Source: Bursaphelenchus xylophilus (lineage: Eukaryota; Nematoda; Chromadorea; Rhabditida; Aphelenchoididae). Taken from it: a stretch of DNA of 64,000 nucleotides. A model generated the notes under the pieces. That model made no database searches. It saw nothing but the letters and a program-made list of their open reading frames with translations, and had not been told where the DNA came from. The stretch covers positions 5,208,001 through 5,272,000 of the forward strand of contig CAJFCV020000001.1 in the NCBI GenBank assembly GCA_904066235.2. The letters run 5' to 3'. The translations under genes were made by a program, and so were the position numbers. Shown in pieces: positions 47,215 to 59,452 of the stretch. Numbering within the stretch: position 1 is the first letter of the stretch; the number at the start of each line of letters is the position of its first letter.

Positions 47215-48919
47215 TTATTTATTCGTGAAATGAGTGAACAAAAGTTTGAATTTGCGTTTCATCCTTTCGGTGCCGGTGAGTAAATGATCGGGAGGGACTT
47301 TTTGGAGATCACTGAAGTTCTCGACATCAGACCAAATCTCTACCATGCGGTTTCGGACGGGATCAAACTAAAAAAATTTAAAATTAGGGTCAAATAACCA
47401 AAAAATGGGCTTTTTTATGATTAATAAAGTAATATAACCTACAACTGCATGTTCATTTTTGTTGTTATTCGGATTCCTTCTGTAAACTCCCTTCTTACGT
47501 TGAGCTTTCGCTTTCCTCGCTCGAATCCTCATGGCTTCCATTCGGCCGATTAAAGCGGCGTCAATCTTCATTTCCGGATCTTCCGGAGCAACTGCATTGG
47601 GGCCGAGGATGTCTCTAAAATACGGTACTATTTTCTTAAAACAAAACCTTTAATTTGAAGTCAAAATCTGAGATTTTTCGATATTGCTTTAGCTTACTTG
47701 ATGGTGACTAAAGTTTTCGCTGTCATTGGGCGACAACAAACGCAAGAGACAAAGCTTTTAGTAGTTAGGGCCGTTGATAGCAGCTTCTTTGTTTGGTCAA
47801 CGTTATTGACCGGTATTCCATCCACATCCAAGATTAAATCGCCAATTTCCAAACACCCATAGCCTAAATTAATATAAAATAATTTTTTAAAAATATTCTA
47901 AAGTAATCTAACTGCTAGAGCTAGTGCAACACGACAGTTCATGTCTCTGAACCGATGGTTTAGGTGTATAAACAATAATTTGGACCCACCTGGACTCCAG
48001 TCTTCAACTCTCAGGACCGCGACCATTCCATTATGAGATTTTACCGTAATCCCCATCCGAGAGCTATTAATACTGCGGATGTAGGCCGTGAAGTATCTAT
48101 CGCCTGTCCTTTTGTCAATTCGCAGCCTTTTTTGTCGATTTTTGGAGACATTTTTGGAGGTGACCATCCGATTTACATGTAAAGTCATGGGCGACGGGAG
48201 CTTCTGGAGGAATTGATTGAATTCATCGACGGTTGTAACCTATAAAAAGTGGATTAGTAAAGACCAAGGTGGTTTAAATAAAATTTCAAAATTTCAAGTA
48301 AAAACCGCTGAGTTTTTCTTAAGTTGTCATAAATAATATAAAAAGTTTACAAAATCTTATAAAAATTACCGGAAAAGTGTTGATTTGGACAACAACGTCA
48401 CCAAGTTTGAGTTGATCCCAAAAAGGCGAGACATTTGGTCGCTGATCCACGTCCACCACCATCATCTTCTCGTTCAACTTGATTCCGGTCTGAAGGACTA
48501 CCCTAGATTTTACGGACTTACATATTGCCCATTTTCGTATTCAAATGTAAAAACGACTTTCTTGACGGGTGCTCCCATTGCCAATTCTCTTTTCAGCAGT
48601 TCTTCCAACGGCACTTCCTCGTCTTCAGTCTCGTTTGTGACAAGGGTAGTTTCCAAATCCTCGTCTTGAGTTACAGGCAACATTTGGGACTAAAAATAGA
48701 ATTTGGATATCTGACGTCAATAATATAAATTGACATCAAAAACAATGTAATTTGGTTCCTCACCCCTCCACTGTTTTTGGTCCGCTTTTTTCGACCAACC
48801 GCCTGTTTTTTGTTGGCCATTGCAGTGGCCTTCCGCCGGGCCTCGGTCTTCCTCTGGGGGGTGACTTCATCCTGATCTTGGGTGGTCTCCTCCGTTTCTC
48901 GGCTTTTTGGTTTATGCAT
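47215..48919 (-). CDS. PDZ-domain protein (two PDZ domains)
   Basis: Exons start at 48919 and end with the stop at 47215-47217. The N-terminal 50 residues are basic/acidic low-complexity (KPKSRETEETTQDQDE...KKQAVGRKKRTKN). PDZ 1 spans 'KMMVVDVDQRPNVSPFWDQLKLGDVVVQINTFPVTTVDEFNQFL'; PDZ 2 follows 'GDRYFTAYIRSINSSRMGITVKSHNGM' with 'GDLILDVDGIPVNNVDQTKKLL'. Neither has a classic GLGF loop (MGITVK in the second). The C-terminal tail is Arg/Lys-rich. This two-PDZ layout with basic tails matches an expanded nematode PDZ family of unknown role. There is no signal peptide. Internal splice sites were inferred from GT/AG and frame and are approximate. Confidence 0.78.
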
Positions 48920-49660
48920 ATTCGAATCTAATATACATTGGGCACACTGTGTGGAGGCTTACTGTATTCCGACAATCCTCGAATGCGGCTTCGGATGTCG
49001 ATGAAAGGCTCGGCGGAAGAACCAATCAACCGCCGCTCAATGACAAGAAAGGAAATGGGAAATGAAGAAGAATCCGGGACCAATTTGACATCCCGATCTT
49101 TTCATAATTTAGGAAAAAATTTGCATAAAAATCGAATGTTCGCTCATTAACTTTTTTTGAAATTTTCATGATCAAATATGGAACTTTAGGGGCAACACTG
49201 AAGCCCTTTTCTTGTAAATACGACAGCCTTGTTTACACTGATGTGTTTGTCTTATCTTTTTGACAGAATCATCGATTTCTTCATGTACTTTTATTATAAA
49301 TCAGTTCCGTTATCTGTCCTTTATTTGCACTTCATTTTTTGAAGGTTATATCCGTCTAATTTTATCCGACCTAATTTCTATAAATCACTGACATGACAAA
49401 CATTACATATCCGCCCTAGGCTATGTTGAAAGGGGATCAAAAATCGCTCGAAAACCTTCGGAAACTTGCGATCATTAATTTTTGTCGTATGACCCAAGTT
49501 TTCCTACTTAATTCAACGGCAGAAAATCGACAAGTGTACAATTGTGTTGTCCCCTACAGCTGCACCAACAAGCTGTGCATGTCTTTGTGAACATTTGTAT
49601 TGCAATTTCATTTGTTCAAGGGATCAAAGGGAATCCCTTTTCCCGGATTACAATACCCAA
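48920..49660. other. Intergenic between divergent PDZ and ShK genes
   Basis: 740 bases with no gene seen; holds the promoters of both flanking genes. No TATA box is obvious. Confidence 0.45.
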
Positions 49661-50834
49661 ATGTTTCCAGTCATTCTCTTGGTCACCCTTTTATACCATG
49701 GCGTTGATTCGAATGTTCTCGATTACTTATCATATGTCGATGTGGCCTTGTTAATCCATTCCACAACAACAGAAGCTCCAACAACGACGGAGAGTATTGA
49801 TTTGGCGTTGGGTGGAACGCCTGAGAACGGATTTGTGGTCGATTATACAGCTGCGCCTTATTTGGAATTTGCAGAAACCAACTGTAAGCACACTGTAATT
49901 TTTTTGAAATCATAGTAATTTTATTATACATAATTTATTTCTTATACTGATGACATAATCTTCTTCAGCGGGTGAATGCGAGGATGACGCAAAAAATGAT
50001 TGCACAGTGCCGAAGAAACGTAAATTATGTAATGATAAGGTGTACCTCAGCTTGATGAAGAAGTATTGCAAAAAGACTTGTCGATTTTGCGGAGACCAAC
50101 AGAATGGACAGCCTCAACCTGTGGCGACCACAAGTAAGTGGTTGATTTTGTAACTTTTTCACAATTTTTATATCTTATCGTAAGGCTTCCCAGTTTAGCC
50201 CTAGAATAGGACTAAAAGATTACTGTAAAGTTGTTTTTTATCGGATCTGTACCTAACCTCGCCTTGACAAAGAAGCCTCAGCAGTTTCTAAGTATTACAT
50301 TTCGCGGCGAACTTGATAATCAGCCGATTAAATTTTAAACTACAGACTAATGGACTTTCGCTCTATCCCTGGATTTTATTGATGACTTGTAAGCATACCA
50401 CCATACTTTTAGATAAAAACAAATAAGAGGAGATTCTAAAAATGTGTTCAAATACAACACGAGACGCCGTGTATAAACAACCTATATAACCATTAACATT
50501 TTTTACACCATGTTGTTTGTCGGTATAGTGCTTATTTTAATAGTTGTCATTATTTTCAGCGGAATGCAAAGAAGATACGACCACAGATTGCCAAAAGCCA
50601 GAGGTCAGAAGGTTATGCGACAACGCCGCTTACCATCGGCTAATGATGCTGAAATGCGCCAAAACCTGTGGTTGTGGCACGACAGTCAACACTCCGAGTA
50701 CTCCATCTACACCAACAACAGCGTCAACGCCGACTACAGATTCAACAGCGAGCACACCGACCACTCCCACCACACCAACGGAAGGCACAACAGACACAAG
50801 TGCATCTACGAAAAGTTTGGATGATTGTGATTAG
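49661..50834 (+). CDS. Secreted protein with two ShK (SXC) domains and a Ser/Thr/Pro-rich tail
   Basis: Three exons (49661-49883, 49969-50133, 50560-50834) give 220 residues. Signal peptide (MFPVILLVTLLYHGVDS), a Thr-rich spacer (STTTEAPTTTES), then two six-cysteine ShK domains, one in exon 2 (ending CKKTCRFC) and one in exon 3 (ending CAKTCGCG). A 40-residue STPTT-type mucin-like tail ends in DDCD. One ShK domain per exon shows exon-wise domain duplication. ShK domains are common in nematode cuticle, surface-coat and secreted proteins; some fold like potassium-channel blockers, but nothing here indicates channel activity. An in-frame upstream start at 49544 is not favoured because the signal peptide begins at 49661. 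Confidence 0.85.
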
Positions 50835-53139
50835 AAAGAAGGGACAGACAGTCATCGACTTGATTGTCTCGACGATTCGCTTCTGTTTCTAGTTGTTTGT
50901 ACTTAATTTTGATAATAGATTGAAGAGTTTTAGCATTAATTTTACATCTAATTTCATCGTAGATGTTCTCCCAACAGGCACGTCCTAATTAAAAGGCAGA
51001 AGATAATTGGAGATGGCAGAAGTGTCAATTTCTATTTTCGTGGTTACTAATAAATAAGGTTGGCCCTCGCGTTTTTCGTTGCCCTGCGAATGGCAGAAGG
51101 GGAAGATAATTATACGCAGGACAGGGAAAACACGCATATTCTATGGAGATTAGGATACACGCAGGTTCGAGGGAAGGAATCCGACGTGCCCTTGGGGAGG
51201 GTTTGTTTGTCTGAAAAGTTGGAAACGTAAATACTGAGAGTACCGGGAAATGGAAAAGTTGATTATCATTAAAAGCTCGGTGAACCGTTTTTGAGGTAAC
51301 AGTTGGAGAACAGAGGAATTGCGAGGCAAAGTTTGATGAGATTTGATATAAATATAAGCTGCGGTTTTCTATGGAAAGACAAGCCTATTTATTTCACTGA
51401 AACCACAATATTTTTATAGTTCTAAGGTTGCCAAGAATTCTAATTTTTGAATTTCGTTAAAACTTATGAGTTTTTTGGAAACGAGTGCACACCGTTCCTA
51501 CAAAAAACCATTGTTTTATGGTAAAATGGAGGGGTTATATTAAGGGTTACATCATTAAAAACATATCTAAACTCTCCGATTTTATTCCCCATTTTTCTAA
51601 TCATTGTAATTAGCTACCGCCCACGTAAACCCTGCAAAATTCGTTTTTATTTCCTCCATTTATGCCGCTTCCAACTGCGACATTGTCCTCGAAACGCAAA
51701 AAACATTCCCAAAAAATTGTTTTATCGGAAGAGTAAACATCGGAATGTGGGATCAGAACTAAAATAAGATTAACTTTTTTGTTTACTCTCCCGTGAGTAG
51801 GACTTCGGCCGCTCAATGACACGCCTTCTGAGGCCAAAAGTAATCCGAGTAAGACCATTTGGAACATCTGACTTGATACTTTTCGAGAAATCTCGACTCA
51901 GCGAGGTGGAGGGGATGTCCTTGGATAAGAATGTGTTGTGTGGAGGTCTGTAATAGGCCGGGAGTGACAGTATTAGTGTTTTCAAAAAGTTTCAAATACG
52001 TCGCTGCGAGCGATGATAGGAATTTGCATAGTGCAGACGGTTTTTTGAGGTTTGCACGATGCGCAAAGCGAAAAATCCACTTTGGTGAAAAGTGTGGGAA
52101 AAATTTTAAGATGCACTGTGCGAAAACAAAGAATCCATTCACTTTATGAAAATACTAATATAAGATGTTTGTTTGTTGGAATTTTTGACTCTGGGACGTT
52201 CGAAAATCTTTTCTCATGGCACTACTCTTGTCATGAAGTAAATAGAAAAACTTCGAATAGGAAATCTTTCCCAACATGATATTTTTTCAGAGCAATTCTC
52301 TAAATCAAGATTGATCGCATACTTTATTCCAGATGGTCAAAACATTATTCATAGTCTGAAATGCAACTTGCAAGTGGATACGCGATCCATGACGACCATT
52401 CTCGTGTTCGTCATCCTTCTTTTTAACGTTCTCAAAAGTCAGGTCCCAGTTATGAATCCCGTCTTTAAGTGAACAAACAAAAAGCCCTCAGAATTCCCAA
52501 TCCCCTCAGGGTTTAAACACTTTTTGAACTTCGAGAAGAGACAAAAAGTCTCACTGTCGAGGGCTAAGCGAGTACAGGATTTTTGAATTTTAAAATTGGT
52601 TCATTCCATAGTCTTTGATTGTTTGTTCAACTGAATTTCGTTTTATTTGGACTTTTGATATCTAGGGGGCACTTTTGTAGGGTAATGGTAATGTTATAAT
52701 TCAGTCAAAACAACAATATTTATATTGTAATTTATGCTGCATAAAAGATGTTTTATATTACCGTAGAACAAGTTTATACAATTATTTGAAATTGTCATCA
52801 AATATTTTTTTTATTTGAGCCCTCAAACAAATTTGAGTGGATAGTAAACAATTACAGAGTAGTTAAATATTCTCCCAGATTATCGTAATTTAATAGTTCT
52901 TTAGGCAAAAAAGGGACTTTTGAAGGGAAAGAATTGAATTTGTAATTACCATACCAATTTACTTACCATATAAAGGAGCTGGGAGTTGTTTTCTTTTGGA
53001 GCTATTCTTTTTACTGAAGTTTTTTATGGGTTTACATGTGGGTTTTAAAAAACATGATCTTCAGCGTTAGTTTTTGTTTTTTTTTCTTCTAAATAATCAA
53101 ATTTGTTTTGCAATTTTTTTTCAGGGTCTATCTGCAGCA
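50835..53139. other. 2.3-kb gene-poor region upstream of the channel gene
   Basis: No credible exon. GCACTGTGCGAAA-type repeats occur near 52030-52120. A TTTTTTTTCAG acceptor at 53114-53124 directly precedes the channel start and is a likely trans-splice site. Confidence 0.45.
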
Positions 53140-56100
53140 ATGACAACAAAATTATTGTCCCTAATATGTTTATTCATAATTTCAATTAATTTTGTCACTT
53201 CCTCAGCCCTTTTGCATTACCAAAACCAAACAAAACGACATTTGGCGGACACTTCGACCAAAACCAGGGTAAAACAAGACTCTGTGGATCATAGGCTAAT
53301 CGAAATGTTGTTGAAAAATTATGACAAAAATATTCGACCGCCTCCAAGTGATCGAAATGGTATGTTACAGTATTTACAATTATTATTATTATTATTTTTT
53401 TTTGAGTTTTTTTAATAATACGATTTTTTTTAGCGAAAGAAGGCCCTGTCTTGGTGAAAGTGAACATGTTGATCAGAATGTTGAGCAAAATCGATGTGGT
53501 AAACATGGTAAAAATTTATAATTTTTAAAATACGATGCTCTCTGTATATTCTCACTGAAAAAATACAATTTACACAACGAATTTTTTAGGAATATAACAT
53601 GCAAATTACGCTGCGTGAACAATGGCCGGATCATCGTTTGGCCTACGAGAAATTCAACAATATATCTTATAAACCCAAATTCTTGACGGTACCCTATGCC
53701 GCAAAACACATTTGGATGCCCGATTCTTTCTTTCCGGTAAGATATATAAAAATATTTTGATTACAATATAATTTTTTTGTTTTTTTAGACCGAAAAAAAT
53801 GCCCATCGTCATCTAATCGACACGGAGAACATGTTTATACGGATTTACCCGGACGGGACGGTCCTTTATAGTGTCAGATTATCATTAACTTGCTCTTGTC
53901 CCATGTATTTGGCGGTAAGTTGGTCTAAAAAAAAATACAAGTATTCATAAGGTTTTTGGTTTCTTTTTTGTTTTGCTCCGATTGACTTGATTTTTGGCAT
54001 GAGGGTTGCTTAAGACTGTCTCATCATAAATTTGAAAAAAAATTTCGAAATTTTCAATTTTGAGTGACCTATGACGTCACGAAAAGTCAAAACTTTGAGC
54101 TACCATATCTCGCTTTGTTTTATAGGTATCGACTTGAATTTTGGTTTCGTCGCGTATGGTACATAATGGGACAATCACTGTCGAGATTTTTTCGAAATTT
54201 CAAAATTTACGAAAAAAATCTCAAAAAATGACCTTTTTTCGTAAACGTTCGACGCGTCCAGCTTTATTGAAATGCAAGCTTCTACAGGTCCATATCGGAA
54301 AAGCAAATTCATAACTAAGAGATATCTCAATGTATGTGTAGATACGGCCATGTACAAAGTTACACTTCCAGAAAACCCCGTCATGATGACGGATTTTCTG
54401 GATTTTTTCGATTCCATTGAATTCTACGTACCAAACTTCCTATTAGGTTGTGTCTTTCTTTTTTGTAGTGCACTTCGTATTTTAGCCATGGCTTACTGTA
54501 AAAAATACGATTTGCACAGTGCAAAGTTCGACAAAATGGTTCTCGGCTCCCAGGTCGAAATTCAAAAAAATCACTCGCAAATCTTATTTTTTTTGCCCGA
54601 AGATTGTCCCCAAACTTTTTCAGAACATTCTACGTAGCCATCTCCTCAAACAAATCTCCCGACGGAAAACGCAATTTTTCGAAATTTTCAAAATTTTGAC
54701 TTTTTCAAATTTTTCTCCCTGATGAACAACAACGACGTCAAAAACGTCTAACTATGGTTTGTAGAGCTCAAAGAGCTCTACACATTACCCGCTTACATCT
54801 TCAGCGTATCTTTAAAATTACGGTCGTCAGAGCGGCCGGAAATTTCGGTCGATTTTTGGTGCACTGTGCGAAAAACATTGCCCTCAGGGCAATAAGTGAG
54901 GTGGAGAAAATTGATCTCACGGGTACTATAGGACACAAAATGAGCTACCATCGTGTCAAGTTTTAGCTTTCTATCTCCAATATTCCGTGCGCACTGTGGC
55001 TCAGAAAAAAAAATTCGAAATTTTGGCCGAATTTCGGCCCTGAGGGCTTGAAACGGATTTTTTTCGGATTTTTATTGCCACTATCGTATTCAGCATAGCA
55101 AACTGATGTAGAAACAGGTATCGATTCCTAAAATACGGACAAGGTGAAAAGGCAGTGTTTAGATTTCCGAATTTTTGGATTTTACTTACTTTGACGAAAG
55201 TTACCATAGCTCGGAAACAAGGTCGAAATTCAAAAATCGCCTCGGTTAAATGATAGCGAGTCGCAGTATCACTCTACAACCGGAATATAGGAGATGTACA
55301 AACAAGTTATGAACGCAAATCGTGTGAACCCCGGAGGCACCCAAAAGTCAAAATTTTGTAAACCCGATTTTTCTCTAAAATTTCCAACTAAAATTCGTCT
55401 AAAAGTTACATATTCGGAATCTCCATGTCATTTCGGACATGGTCGTATCTTTTCCCCCGGTGCTTTTAGTGCAACAAGTGCCAGTTTTGAAAAAACGCCC
55501 ACTTCCATGACCGAAAACACAAGAAAAGAGCGCGGCGAAGAGAGAGAGCGGGCAGAGAACCGCTTCCTTCTTCGTTTGGCGGGAGAAAAGAGAGAGTGAG
55601 AAAGGTGTGGAGGGTGGTTAGACAAAGGTTTTCCCTTTTGATCCGGGTCAGAGATAAGACGGAGAGAGTGCTGAGTGTGAAGAGGGTGGTACGGAAACTG
55701 TCATCGTGACGCGTAATGACGGGGATTTCTGGATTTTTTCGAGAAATTTTTGTAAAACTATTTTTTTGTTCCTGGATTCTCGGGATTTGGCCGTTTTAGG
55801 GCCAAATTTGACGGGGAGTTCGGGAAAAATATTATCTAAGGATACTTTTGAGTGCTGAGTCCTTTTTTTAGTTGATTTTTGCTTATTTTATGTGATTTTG
55901 ATCAGCTTTTGGTGGAAGAAAAATTATTTTAGGTAACAAAATGTAGTCTCGTGGCGGCCGTAGGCCGTCGCCTCATGCCGGCGGGCTCTTTAGTCGAGCT
56001 TAGCGATCTGGAACTGACCTGAGCTTAGCGATTAGGGTAAGCTTAACAATCTTAACTTCTCGATCTAAAACAAAGTCGGCATAGCGTTTTGAGCGCTGCA

Positions 56101-58654
56101 GCTTTCCACTAGGCTCAGTCTAACGCGTAGCGTTTTTCTGCCGCGGCCGGAGGACGTCGGCAAAGCTTTGGCGAGCGTTTCTTCCACATAGGCGGATTTA
56201 CGTTGGTTTTCGACGTTGAACAGGTCCAAATCGCGCGCAAAGTTGCCTTTATCCGCAGAGCTGCCCGAGAGACGGTAGCAGCCGCAGGCTGCGTTAGTCT
56301 CGAGCCCTAGTCGAATTGAATTTATTCGAAATAACCTTTTTACGGAATTTACATCGAGGAACTTTTTCGCAAAAATTTCCTTCAAAAACAATCAAAAACA
56401 TCCTTTTGAAAATCCAAAAACTTTTATTTATTTCTCTTCAACGAAACGAGAAACAAACGAAAGAAAGGGTAAAAAATAAATGCACGGCGAGACGTCGGCT
56501 GAGTGGTCTAGTGGTATGATTCTCGCTTAGGGTGCGAGAGGTCCCGGGATCGATCCCCGGCTCAGCCCCAAATTTTTGTTTTTGATGTTTGGGTTACTGT
56601 AAGATAGAAGTTTGAAGAATTGTGTGGCTTTTGCAGTATTTTAAAACAAATATTTCTCAGTTTTTTATAGTTTTAAACTTTGTTGATTATTTTATTTATA
56701 GTATGATTTTTTCAGTTATATCCCCTTGATGTCCAGCATTGTGATTTTGATTTGATCAGTTATGCATTTACAACCAAGGATATTGTCTACGAATGGGATA
56801 CCTCGGGAGATCCGGTTCAAAAGAAAGCTGGAGTTGGCACCGATCTTCCGAATTTCCATTTGGCTAATATCGATACCGGAATTGAATGCACCAGTCATAC
56901 TAATACTGGTGAGAATTTTTCATAAAATTTATTTAGCAACTAAACCGAGTCAACCCACGTTTTACCGTTTTTCAAAGTATATTTGGCCATTTTCAGGGAC
57001 CTACGGTTGTCTCCGGATGAGATTGAAGTTGACCCGTCTACTACAATATTTTGTGTTACAACTCTATGTGCCGACTGGAATGATTGTGATTGTCAGTTGG
57101 ATGAGTTTCTGGATTGACAGCAGCTCGACTGCGGGCAGGGTAGCCCTGGCTGTGACCACTCTTTTGACTTCTTTTACCATGCAAACCTCAATTAATGCTA
57201 AACTGCCTCCAGTAAATTATGTAAAAGTAATCGACGTCTGGCTGGGAAGTAAGTTTTTTGATAGCAGATGAAAGCAGAAACTATTTGAGCGACAAGTTAA
57301 AAGTCTAGCAATATTTTTTCGGATAAATACAGTAATCGTAAAATTTGAACCTAAAGTAATATAAATGATGTTCACAAATCTAATACGTTCTGTTTTCAGC
57401 CTGCCAGACCTTTGTATTCTTGTAAGTTTAACTTTTTTTCGTAATTTCTAAGTAGTTTTGCTACTACCAAGAAAAAAAAATTACATTAGAGCTACTCTAA
57501 TCTTCTTCTTTTAGCGCTCTCATCGAATACGCAGTGGTTTGTTACAAAGAAACCAATATTCAAAATGAAAAAGCGGCCGAGATGAAGTTGCGTAAGAAAC
57601 AACAAAGACCCAAGGAGCTGGGGGCATTCGAAAGCGGGGATCCGAGATTACCTTGTACTTGTGGGGTAAGTCAGCAAAATCTTTTAAACATTTAGGAGGA
57701 GATATGGAATTCGTATTTTACAAACAAAAATTTAGTGTATCCCGTAATAGCTATCATCAAAAATAAAGTTTCAAAATCTATTGTCAAACTCTGAGATGAG
57801 TATTTTCACCGAGCAATTATAATAGCGAGGTGACATGAAGTTCCGTGTTTTACAAACAAAAATCTAGTATACATATTCCGTAAAAGGTGTCATCAAAAAT
57901 AAAGTTTCAAAATCTATTGTCAGGATCTGAGTATTTTTCCCCAGCGCTTCTGATTGCGCGGTGACATGAAGTTTCATATTTTACAAACAAAAATTTAGTA
58001 TATCCCGTAAAAGGTGCCATCAAAAATAAAGTTTCAAAATCAGGAAAAAGCCGGTTTTCCCAATTTATTCGAGCCTTCATTTCACAGCGGTTTCTGCAAA
58101 GCGCGCACTAAAAATTTCTCGTAAGTCTTCGAACCCCTTAACGTCAATATACGATAACTATAATATAAATATTATCAAAATCTGAGTATTTTACCCGAGA
58201 AATTATGATTGCGCGGTGACATGAAGTTTCGTATTTTACCAACAAAAACCAGCAATTTTACAAATTTAGTTTAGAGTTTGATTCCCGGATCTAATTCTAG
58301 GCAATGGACACGAGCCAATCCATTTTCGCTTCCCTCGGCGCCTTCAGTCCCGTTCTTTCGACCATGGTCCCTTTATCCGCCGGAATCCTAACTGGAAGCA
58401 TGGCCGAGAACATGGTTGCGAGTGATTGTTGTGGTCGGATGAGACCCGCCTTTGCCTACCGAACCCCCATGAATCTCTCTTCCCGGTCGTTTTGGCAGAT
58501 GCTCAAGAATAAATTCAAAAAACCCGACTATCTCCCGGCCCGGATTGATTACTACGCCCGGGTTTATGTCCTCCTTTTCTTCGCCGTCTTCAATGTGTTG
58601 TATTGGACTGTCTGTCTTTATATGGCCGCCAATTGGGAGCATCCAACCAAATGA
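53140..58654 (+). CDS. Cys-loop ligand-gated ion channel subunit (GluCl/LGC type), with apparent frame break
   Basis: Pentameric channel subunit. Exons: 53140-53359, 53434-53507, 53590-53736, 53789-53914, 56716-56908, 56997-57248, 57400-57421 (22 nt), 57515-57666, 58301-58654. Signal peptide, ligand-binding domain ('[13 protein letters not shown]', '[14 protein letters not shown]', Cys-loop [15 protein letters not shown], and a second Cys pair GIECTSH...TYGCL typical of GluCl/GlyR), M1 '[22 protein letters not shown]', M2 '[22 protein letters not shown]' with AGR at the selectivity filter (compare PAR in anion channels), M3 split over the 22-nt exon, M4 '[21 protein letters not shown]'. The summed exons exceed a multiple of three by one base. 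The frame changes near 57600 in the M3-M4 loop, so this is a sequencing error, an allele or a damaged gene. The ligand is unknown. Confidence 0.85.
53915..56715. other. 2.8-kb intron of the channel gene with repeats
   Basis: Splits the Cys-loop between Ala (exon 4) and Leu (exon 5). It contains degenerate repeated phrases such as GGTCGAAATTCAAAAA, two GCAC(A/T)GTGC motifs (54507, 54860), a ~30-bp direct repeat (54383-54413 and 55709-55741, 'TTTCTGGATTTTTTCGA'), a CpG-rich segment (55950-56310) and a tRNA-Pro. Confidence 0.6.
56497..56568 (+). tRNA. tRNA-Pro (AGG), copy 4
   Basis: Same sequence as the three copies at 41.6-42.7 kb, including T-loop ATCGATC; TTTTT terminator follows. It lies on the host strand in the large intron of the channel gene, 148 bases before the next exon. 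Confidence 0.93.
57709..58236. repeat. Tandem repeat of about 131 bp in a channel intron
   Basis: Three and a half copies share TTTTACAAACAAAAATTTAG, ATCAAAAATAAAGTTTCAAA and GCGCGGTGACATGAAG in order. The copy boundaries GGTGACATGAAG end at 57840, 57971 and 58226; the last copy is split by an unrelated insertion of about 120 bases. Confidence 0.8.
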
Positions 58655-58791
58655 ACGAGTAAAAAAATATTTGAATTTGATGTCTACTACAATATCACCA
58701 ACCACGTATCCATGACCGAATCTCCTATTCCCTGTAAAGTTTCGTGAAATTAATTATTTGAATAAAGTTCTGAGTCAAAAGCGGTCGAATA

Positions 58792-59385
58792 ATGGGCGAA
58801 GAAGAGGGTTGCCCCATCTGGATCGCCTTGGCCTACGTGGGCGTGGTTTATTCTTTGGTCGTGTTGTCCATAACTTTCATCGCTTCGTATTATGTGGCTG
58901 TAAATTGTGGGAAACATCCGTTGGCAGTCAAATGGTGGACCAAATCATACAAGAAAATATTTCAGGAAATGAGGTAAGAGGGCTGATACTTAAGGATAAT
59001 ATAAGCTGAAAAGCTATAAAACATTACCCGCTATTAACCTGAAAAGTTCGAAATTGACCTTTAAATTATATCCCACCTAACCTTCCGTTATAAGACAGCA
59101 GTAGGCACTAGTTGTATCAAGTGTAATATAATGATGCACCGATCGAGCTAAATTAGTCTCCCTATGGCTTCAGAACGCTCAATAGCTATAAGAGTCCCAC
59201 AGCCAACTCCCCAACGGCGCACACTGAGCAAGAGCCTGCCATGAAGAAACTTGATACATCAATCCAAAAAGAGTAATTGTTCCATTATCCGTCTAACGCT
59301 GATTTTCAGAATCCCAAGTAACAACAAAGTTCGCCAGAAAGCAAGCGGCCCGGAGAAAAAGCCCTCAAAAGTAAAGAATCAATAA
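58792..59385 (+). CDS. Small single-pass membrane protein, unrecognised
   Basis: Two exons (58792-58973 and 59310-59385) give 85 residues. The N-terminus is short and acidic (MGEEEGCPIW), followed by one membrane helix (IALAYVGVVYSLVVLSITFIASYYVA) and a basic tail ending 'KKPSKVKNQ'. I do not recognise a family. The start lies 137 bases after the channel stop codon and about 30 bases after an AATAAA, close enough for a nematode operon, but no clear trans-splice acceptor is seen before the ATG. Confidence 0.6.
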
Positions 59386-59452
59386 ACGGAATCTTATCCT
59401 TCTTTTATTCGAATTTTGATTCTACAATCAATAAAATCACCTAAAGCCCGGT

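Noticed and set aside
50560..50834. ShK domain taken as a toxin gene
   Set aside because: ShK domains are widespread in ordinary nematode secreted proteins; the two-domain, mucin-tailed layout does not indicate a toxin.
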